Positions 23,360-28,202 of a stretch of DNA of 28,202 nucleotides are shown one piece after another. The notes below the pieces were generated by a model. The model saw only the letters and a list, made by a program, of their open reading frames with translations. It was not told the DNA's origin and did not search any database. This stretch comes from DRQF01 sp964559135 (GTDB taxonomy: Bacteria; Planctomycetota; GCA-002687715; DRQF01): NCBI GenBank assembly GCA_964559135.1, contig CAZLGG010000050.1, positions 1 through 28,202 on the forward strand, read 5' to 3'. Positions within the stretch are counted from its first letter, which is position 1. Each line of letters begins with the position of its first letter. The position numbers and the translations under genes were made by a program.

Positions 23360-24622
23360 TCAGATCTTCTTGAGTTTCCGAGGAGCAGGAGGACCGGGCA
23401 TCCGGCCCTTCAGGGTCAAGCCCTTGCCCTTCCGCCAGACCTTCAGTTCGAGGGATTCCGAGGGCTTGGCGGCGCGGAAGACGCGAGCGAGATCGCCCGG
23501 GGCGGCGAGGGGGGCGGCGTTCCAAGACAAAAGGACGTCACCCGGTTGCAGACCCAGCTTCTCAGCCAGGCTCCCAGCGTCCACTTCGTGCACGTAGACC
23601 CCCGGAGCGGTGAACTTCGAGGCATCGAAGTCCTTCAGCTCATCCGCGTCCGAGGTCCTCGAGACGAGGACTCCCAATCGACGCGTCTTCGGCGCGGGTT
23701 TCGCTCGCGGACTCCGGCGCTCCCTCTCGACGCCGGGGAGGCGTCGGAGATGCCCGGTGTCATTCTCTCCGCGGGTCGATCCGTCGAAGAGCCGACGAAG
23801 TCGCTGGAAGCGCTCCTCGAACTCCTTTCTGAGGTCGTTCTCCCCGGGGACGGGCGGCAGCGGCGGCATTCCCAACCCCTGGCCGGGCCCGAAGAGCTGG
23901 AACCGGATACGACCGTTCTCGAAGATTCCCGTGTCCTTGTAGCGCTCGTAGACGTCCGCGTGGAGCGTCTTGAATTCCTTCAAGTCCTTGGCCTCGTAGG
24001 TCTCCGTCTTGCCGTCCTTCGTCGTCACGGTGAAGCGGCAACCGTCGTTTCCCGTCTTCCAAGTCATCTGCGTCCCATTGACGTTCATCGTCGTGCTCGA
24101 CGACACCTGGGCCCGCGCACTCGGGTCGATCTCGATCTCGAATCCTCGACCGAGACCGCGAAAGCGGCTCTCCATCCAGGCGTCGAGGGCTCGCCAGTAC
24201 TCCTCCATGTTGGGAAACTGATCCGGCCGGGGCGGACCGGGCAGGGGTCTGACATCGATCCCCCCGGGGGACCTGGGATGGGTCTCCTCTTTCGCGGCCG
24301 GCTCCAGACTCTCGAGGAGCGATTTGACCCGTTGACGGACTTCCGGATCCTTGGCGTCCAGATGCCGCTGCAGGTAGGGCCGCGCCTTCGCACCCATCTC
24401 CTTCAACGCCTTCCATGCCGCGTCCCGCTGAGCGAATTCTTCCGCCCCCAACTGCGCGACCAGTTTGTCGACCTTCTTGGCCAGAGCGGAATCATGGGAA
24501 TCCAGTTTTTCCAGCTTCTTCGTGGGCTGAGGCGTCTTCTTCTTGCCCCCCTCCTGAGCCATGAGACGGGATCCCGATGCGACCACGACCAAACACATGA
24601 CCACGGATGCGATGCTCTTCAT
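23360..24622 (-). CDS. Secreted PDZ-domain protein with N-terminal HEAT-like repeat
   Basis: A 420-residue exported protein. Residues 1-22 form a signal peptide ending SRLMAQ. Residues about 45-108 form a helical module, VDKLVAQLGAEEFAQRDAAW, KALKEMGAKARPYLQRHL and KDPEVRQRVKSLLESLE, common in planctomycete secreted proteins. The middle is a low-complexity and unassigned region containing MEEYWRALDAWMESR and several proline-rich parts. A PDZ domain lies at about 318-405, with PGVYVHEVDAGSLAEKLGLQ, PGDVLLSWNAAPLAAPGDLA. There is no protease domain, so it is not a DegP-type enzyme but probably a periplasmic binding or scaffold protein. The start is supported by GGGAGAGGG before the ATG. It follows the small unknown gene by 69 bases. 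Confidence 0.85.
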   Translation of the reverse strand: MKSIASVVMCLVVVASGSRLMAQEGGKKKTPQPTKKLEKLDSHDSALAKKVDKLVAQLGAEEFAQRDAAWKALKEMGAKARPYLQRHLDAKDPEVRQRVKSLLESLEPAAKEETHPRSPGGIDVRPLPGPPRPDQFPNMEEYWRALDAWMESRFRGLGRGFEIEIDPSARAQVSSSTTMNVNGTQMTWKTGNDGCRFTVTTKDGKTETYEAKDLKEFKTLHADVYERYKDTGIFENGRIRFQLFGPGQGLGMPPLPPVPGENDLRKEFEERFQRLRRLFDGSTRGENDTGHLRRLPGVERERRSPRAKPAPKTRRLGVLVSRTSDADELKDFDASKFTAPGVYVHEVDAGSLAEKLGLQPGDVLLSWNAAPLAAPGDLARVFRAAKPSESLELKVWRKGKGLTLKGRMPGPPAPRKLKKI

Positions 24623-24691
24623 GGCACCCTCTCCCTGAATTCGGGTTTCGTTCGAGTTGACGTCCTGAATGGGAACGGACGAGAAGGCGAT

Positions 24692-24997
24692 TCACTCCCC
24701 GGAAGGCGTCGGCGGTTCCGGATGGGCACGCGGAGGCAGGCGATCCTTGATGCCGTCCCAGATTCGGGGCTCGATATCGTCCAGGCGCCGACGCTGCTCC
24801 TCAGCCCAGCGGGCGAGAAGGGACTTCATCAACTGGTTCGCCTCGGTCAAATCACCTGGGGGGTCGACCGCCCCTTCGTGTGCCCGGGTCGCCTCATCGC
24901 TCCGCGGAGGGGGTGAAGGCATCCCCGGTCGCCTCGTTCCTGTGCGTCGCCCCCCAAAACCCCGAGGCAAACGCGGTCCCCAAAAATCATAACCCAT
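24692..24997 (-). CDS. Small protein of unknown function
   Basis: A 101-residue protein that I do not recognise. The ATG at 24997 is chosen because AAGGAG lies ten bases before it, the best Shine-Dalgarno in the neighbourhood. Residues 1-35 are rich in glycine, arginine and proline (PRLPRGFGGRRTGTRRPG), and residues 51-88 are one or two amphipathic helices (LTEANQLMKSLLARWAEEQR followed by RLDDIEPRIWDGIKDRL). The end is proline-rich. There is no signal peptide. It lies between accA and the PDZ gene on the same strand, and three 15-bp repeats sit in its 150-base upstream gap, so it may be separately regulated. Whether it is translated is not certain. Confidence 0.6.
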   Translation of the reverse strand: MGYDFWGPRLPRGFGGRRTGTRRPGMPSPPPRSDEATRAHEGAVDPPGDLTEANQLMKSLLARWAEEQRRRLDDIEPRIWDGIKDRLPPRAHPEPPTPSGE

Positions 24998-25080
24998 TGG
25001 CTGACGACTCCTTAGAGAACCGAATGACGGGGTCGCCGGCAAGCGACTCGACAGTCTCTACGTCTCTCGCCCAGAGGCTG

Positions 25081-25132
25081 ACAGGAAAGTTTCGAAAAAA
25101 AGTGGAGAATTTCGACGAGTGGGGAGTTTCGA
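25081..25132. repeat. Three imperfect 15-bp repeats upstream of the small gene
   Basis: On the plus strand: ACAGGAAAGTTTCGA (25081-25095), AGTGGAGAATTTCGA (25101-25115) and AGTGGGGAGTTTCGA (25118-25132). They run in the same direction at steps of 20 and 17 bases. TTTCGA is invariant. The first copy also makes a TTTCGAAA palindrome (25090-25097). They look like tandem regulator-binding boxes before the gene at 24692-24997 and after accA. Confidence 0.5.
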
Positions 25133-25147
25133 GAGGTCCCATCGCCC

Positions 25148-26218
25148 TCAGCCTTCCTGAAGTTCAGGATCGGCCGCACCGTCCGAGGTCGCCTCGGACG
25201 CGGCCTCATCCTCGGGTGTCGCCGGTTCGACGGGCATGCGCGGGGGCTCATCGCCAAAAAGGGTCCCCATGCGACGGAACTTCTCATAGCGATCCTCGAG
25301 GAGGTCATCCACGGAACGCCGGCAGAGGGCCTCGATTTCTCGCGTCAGCACCTCCCGGAGGGTTTCGGCCATCGCCTGCGGATGGCGGTGCGCCCCCCCC
25401 ATGGGTTCGGAAATCACTTCATCCACGATTCCCAAGTCCTTCAGATGCTTGGCGGTGATCTTGAGAGCCTCGGCGGCATCGCCGGCCTTGTCGGAACTCT
25501 TCCAGAGGATTGCGGCGCAGCCCTCGGGCGAGATGACCGAGTAGTAGGCGTGCTCGAGGATGAGGACCCGGTCCGCGACTCCAATCCCCAAGGCGCCTCC
25601 CGACCCCCCCTCGCCGATCACGACGCTGAGAATGGGCACCCGCAACCCCGCCATCAGCATGAGGTTTTCCGCGATGGCGTAGGCCTGGCCCCTCTCCTCC
25701 GCACCGATCCCCGGGTAGGCGCCCGGAGTATTGATGAGGGTGATGATCGGAATACCGAATTTCTCCGCCAGCTTCATCAAGCGCTTGGCCTTCCGATAAC
25801 CCTCCGGATGGGCACACCCGAAATTGCAGGCGATTTTCTCCTTGGTGTCCCGCCCCTTGCGATGCCCCAGCAACATGATGGATCGACCGCCAAGACGGGC
25901 CAGCCCTCCGATCATTGCGGGATCGTCATTGAAAAGTCGGTCGCCGAAGAGTTCCGAGAAGCTGTCGAAGACGTGGTCGACGTAGTCGGTGGTGTACGGA
26001 CGGGCGGGATGCCGCGCCAACTTGACCCGATCCCAGGCGGACAGACCATCGAAGATCTGAGCCGTGAGCTGATTCAGCTTGTCCTTGAGGGGCTGCATCT
26101 GCCCATTGAGGTCCATGCCCGTCCGACGGGACAGATCCTCCAACTCGGCGATCTTGGCGCGCATTTCGAAGATCGGTTCTTCGAAGTCCAAAGGCTGTAT
26201 GGGTTTGGTTTCGTCCAT
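25148..26218 (-). CDS. accA: Acetyl-CoA carboxylase carboxyltransferase subunit alpha
   Basis: With AccD it transfers the carboxyl group from carboxybiotin to acetyl-CoA, making malonyl-CoA for fatty-acid synthesis. The 356-residue protein opens with the alpha-specific helix (LDFEEPIFEMRAKIAELEDL) and continues with HPARPYTTDYVDHVF, LINTPGAYPGIGAEERGQA, VVIGEGGSGGALGIGVADR and VISPEGCAAILWK, all AccA marks. A C-terminal tail of about 35 residues after GTLFGDEPP is acidic and low in complexity and is longer than in E. coli AccA (319 residues). accD, accB and accC are not in the window. The gene leads a minus-strand group and is divergent from purL, with which it shares a tight promoter region. 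Confidence 0.96.
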   Translation of the reverse strand: MDETKPIQPLDFEEPIFEMRAKIAELEDLSRRTGMDLNGQMQPLKDKLNQLTAQIFDGLSAWDRVKLARHPARPYTTDYVDHVFDSFSELFGDRLFNDDPAMIGGLARLGGRSIMLLGHRKGRDTKEKIACNFGCAHPEGYRKAKRLMKLAEKFGIPIITLINTPGAYPGIGAEERGQAYAIAENLMLMAGLRVPILSVVIGEGGSGGALGIGVADRVLILEHAYYSVISPEGCAAILWKSSDKAGDAAEALKITAKHLKDLGIVDEVISEPMGGAHRHPQAMAETLREVLTREIEALCRRSVDDLLEDRYEKFRRMGTLFGDEPPRMPVEPATPEDEAASEATSDGAADPELQEG

Positions 26219-26256
26219 CCCGCTCCACCCGGGTCGGTGTCGTTCCGAGGCGTGGC

Positions 26257-26285
26257 ATTGTAGACCGGGGGAACCGAGAGCCCAA
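26257..26285 (-). promoter_or_regulatory. Candidate sigma-70-like promoter for accA
   Basis: On the minus strand TTGGGC (26285-26280), exactly 17 bases, then TACAAT (26262-26257), five of six at -10. It predicts a leader of about 33 bases before the accA ATG. This is one of the best promoter candidates in the window. Confidence 0.45.
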
Positions 26286-26291
26286 CCGCCG

Positions 26292-26320
26292 TTGAAGGCG
26301 TCCCCGCCAGGGGCTATAGT
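26292..26320 (+). promoter_or_regulatory. Candidate sigma-70-like promoter for purL
   Basis: TTGAAG (26292-26297), exactly 17 bases, then TATAGT (26315-26320), five of six at -10. Its -35 box is six bases from the -35 box of the accA promoter on the other strand. The predicted transcript begins near 26327, leaving a leader of about 168 bases. Confidence 0.45.
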
Positions 26321-26339
26321 CGGTCACCGCCTCGCAAGA

Positions 26340-26370
26340 ACGTAAAGTACGCGACTTTTTGATCTTACGT
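26340..26370 (+). promoter_or_regulatory. Hairpin with T-run in the purL leader
   Basis: AAAGT (26344-26348) pairs with ACTTT (26354-26358) around the loop ACGCG, and TT follows, making a run of five T. ACGT at 26340-26343 and 26367-26370 could close an outer stem. It could be a weak attenuator. Further down, GC-rich text (about 26386-26430) can also fold. I could not match the leader to a known riboswitch. Confidence 0.25.
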
Positions 26371-26494
26371 CAGGTTCACTCCACGCGCCGGCCGGGACGC
26401 CCCGGGTCCGGGCGCAGGGGCCCGAAGACGGACTCGTCGTCTCACGAGCCCTTGCATGCGTGGAATCCGTGACCTGCCGACCCGGGACGAAAAC

Positions 26495-28202
26495 ATGCTC
26501 TGGCACTTCGAGATCGGTCCGAGGGAAAACTTCGCATCCGCCGCGTCCCACGACGTGGAACGACACCTCGCGGGGCTGGGATGGAGCCGGATGGGGCCGG
26601 TCGAGGCTCGGCGGCTCTACCTTTTGGGCGGCGACCTCGACGAGGAGGACGCCCGGCGCCTGGGAGAACGACTGCTCTGCGACGAGGTCGTCGAGACCAG
26701 TCGTCTGCACGCCTTCGACGCGGTTCCGGCCGACGATCCCCGATCCGTCACCATCACCCGTAAGGCCGGTGTGATGGAGCCCGCCGAAGAAAGCATCCGC
26801 CGAGGAGCTCGGCGACTCGGCGTGGAACTCGATGAAGTCCGCACGGGAGTGTGTTTCAGCTTTCTTGGAGACCTGCAGGCGGGCGACATCGAGACCGTCG
26901 CACGGCGGCTCTTGGCCAACGATGTCGTCGACGAAATCCTCCCCGGCCGAAGGGGACTGCCCCTCCCTCACCACCCGGAACCCTATCGGTTCCGACGCAT
27001 CGTCGTGCCCCTTCCCGACGACGACGAAGGATTGATGGAGCTCTCCCGTTCGATGGGGCTCTCGTTGAACCTCGAGGAAATGCGCACGCTTCGCAGCCAT
27101 TTCGCGGAGTTGGCCCGCGACCCGACGGACGTCGAACTGGAAACGCTCGCTCAAACCTGGTCGGAACACTGCAAGCACAAGACATTCACCGCACGGGTGA
27201 CGATGGGAGAGCAGCACTACGAGAACCTCCTCAAGGAAACCGTCTTCGAGGCGACCCGGAGTCTGGCCAAGGACTGGTGCGTCTCGGTGTTCAAGGACAA
27301 CGCGGGCATCGTTCGATTCGATGACGACTTCGACCTGTGCATCAAGGTGGAAACCCACAATCACCCTTCGGCCATCGAACCCTACGGAGGCGCGGGAACG
27401 GGGCTCGGGGGCGTCATCCGGGATATCCTGGGGACGGGGTTGGGGGGCAAGCCCGTCGCCAATTTGGACGTGTTCTGCGTGGGGCGCCCGGACGCCGCGG
27501 CCAGCGACCTGCCCGCGGGCGTCCACCATCCACTGCGCATCCTCGAGGGCGTCGTCGGCGGAGTGAGGGACTACGGCAATCGCATGGGTATTCCGACCGT
27601 CTCCGGCGCAGTCCTTTTCGACGAGCGGTATACCGGAAATCCCCTGGTCTTCTGCGGCACCGTGGGACTCATTCCTCGCGGCATGAGCGAGGGCGAAGCC
27701 CGGCCGGGAGACCTCATCGTGGCGCTCGGAGGCCGGACCGGCCGCGATGGGATTCACGGCGCCACGTTTTCCAGTCGGGAACTGCACGAGGAATCGGAAT
27801 CCCTGGACGGCGGTGCCGTGCAGATTGGCAATGCCATCACCGAGAAACGCATGATGGACGTGCTTCTCGCGGCGCGTGACCGCCGTCTGTTTCGAGCCGT
27901 CACCGACTGCGGGGCCGGGGGCTTCTCCTCCGCCGTGGGTGAGATGGCCGAGCACATCGGCGCCGACGTCGAACTCTCCAAAGCTCCCCTCAAATACCCT
28001 GGGCTGTCCTACGCGGAGATCTGGATCTCCGAGGCGCAGGAGCGCATGGTCCTCGCCGTCCCGCCCGAGCATCTCGATGAGCTGACGGCTCTTTGCGACG
28101 GTGAAGACGTGGAGTCCTGCGTCCTGGGCGAATTCACGGACACGGGCCGACTGAAACTCTCCTATGAAGGCGAGTCCGTCGCCGACATGGACATGGACTT
28201 CC
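26495..28202 (+). CDS. purL: Phosphoribosylformylglycinamidine synthase, PurS-like/PurL fusion (partial)
   Basis: Converts FGAR to FGAM with ATP and ammonia in purine synthesis. Only the first 569 codons are present; the gene leaves the window at the right edge. Two PurS-like units come first: residues about 1-75 (LWHFEIGPRENF to RLLCDEVVETSRL) and 85-150 (VTITRKAGVMEP to RRLLANDVVDEILP). The PurL body then shows the linker LSRSMGLSLNLEEMRTL, WSEHCKHKTF (about 222-231) and VETHNHPSAIEPYGGAGTG, and the ATPase GGRTGRDGIHGATF and DCGAGGFSSAVGEMA segments. The ATG at 26495 fits the MLW opening of this PurL type; an ATG at 26456 would add 13 unlikely residues. No glutaminase domain has been reached, and purQ is not in view. 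Confidence 0.93.
   Translation, partial: MLWHFEIGPRENFASAASHDVERHLAGLGWSRMGPVEARRLYLLGGDLDEEDARRLGERLLCDEVVETSRLHAFDAVPADDPRSVTITRKAGVMEPAEESIRRGARRLGVELDEVRTGVCFSFLGDLQAGDIETVARRLLANDVVDEILPGRRGLPLPHHPEPYRFRRIVVPLPDDDEGLMELSRSMGLSLNLEEMRTLRSHFAELARDPTDVELETLAQTWSEHCKHKTFTARVTMGEQHYENLLKETVFEATRSLAKDWCVSVFKDNAGIVRFDDDFDLCIKVETHNHPSAIEPYGGAGTGLGGVIRDILGTGLGGKPVANLDVFCVGRPDAAASDLPAGVHHPLRILEGVVGGVRDYGNRMGIPTVSGAVLFDERYTGNPLVFCGTVGLIPRGMSEGEARPGDLIVALGGRTGRDGIHGATFSSRELHEESESLDGGAVQIGNAITEKRMMDVLLAARDRRLFRAVTDCGAGGFSSAVGEMAEHIGADVELSKAPLKYPGLSYAEIWISEAQERMVLAVPPEHLDELTALCDGEDVESCVLGEFTDTGRLKLSYEGESVADMDMDF

Noticed and set aside
26327..26494. purL leader as a ZTP or purine riboswitch
   Set aside because: I could not line up the conserved core of either class; only general hairpins are visible, so it is listed as a leader structure and not named.
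26324..28072. A 582-codon open frame on the minus strand opposite purL
   Set aside because: The plus strand clearly encodes PurL. The minus frame shows no family similarity and is a by-product of high G+C codon use.
1..28202. Defence islands, CRISPR arrays, transposases, prophage genes and tRNA genes
   Set aside because: None were found on either strand by reading; gene content is mostly core metabolism, envelope and regulation.

Overview
This is a high-G+C, gene-dense bacterial chromosomal window with 26 recognisable protein genes. The last, purL, runs off the right edge. I found no tRNA, rRNA, CRISPR array, insertion sequence or phage gene. No stretch longer than 300 bases lacks a gene; the longest non-coding gap is the 276 bases between accA and purL. 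The cell is Gram-negative-like, because it encodes an Mla/MCE lipid-transport ABC system, a lipoprotein and several Sec-exported proteins. Three things make Planctomycetota or a nearby lineage my best guess: secreted HEAT and PDZ proteins of planctomycete style, a sigma-like protein paired with an anti-sigma-like membrane protein, and PurL fused to PurS-like domains. This is an inference; no marker gene proves it.

Layout. 57-2854 (minus): serA and a DUF1015 gene, joined by an ATGA overlap. 3061-4407 (plus): lysine 6-aminotransferase (lat), divergent from serA. 4470-5765 (plus): a secreted HEAT-repeat protein. 5804-8740 (minus): an RNA methyltransferase of the TrmH/SpoU family, an unknown gene overlapping it by ATGA, and a secreted protein of unknown function. 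8938-11068 (plus): a periplasmic PpiC-type peptidyl-prolyl isomerase followed at once by a class II aldolase. 11080-17941 (minus): an eight-gene run reading sigma-like factor, zinc-finger anti-sigma-like membrane protein, RsbW-like ATPase, STAS protein, MlaE permease, MlaF ATPase, MlaD/MCE protein and TPR lipoprotein. 18035-18850 (plus): an unknown protein with two CxxC motifs. 19009-23350 (plus): the protein quality-control operon tig-clpP-clpX, with rlmN overlapping the end of clpX. 23360-26218 (minus): accA, a small unknown gene and a secreted PDZ protein. 26495-28202 (plus): purL, partial.

How the genes work together. Most of the window is housekeeping: serine, fatty-acid and purine synthesis, protein folding and proteolysis, and rRNA modification. 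The part that looks least described is 11080-17941. There a regulatory module (sigma-like, anti-sigma-like, RsbW-like and STAS) leads directly, with overlapping or near-overlapping genes, into a phospholipid-transport ABC system. The STAS protein could be the MlaB-type subunit of the transporter, a partner-switch antagonist, or both. The RsbW-like protein has a degenerate adenine-binding motif.

Regulatory signals are modest. Sigma-70-like promoters with 17-base spacing can be read before serA, tig, accA and purL, and the accA and purL -35 boxes lie only six bases apart. Three imperfect 15-bp repeats sit before the small gene at 24692-24997. Two perfect hairpins flank a Shine-Dalgarno sequence before the CxxC gene.
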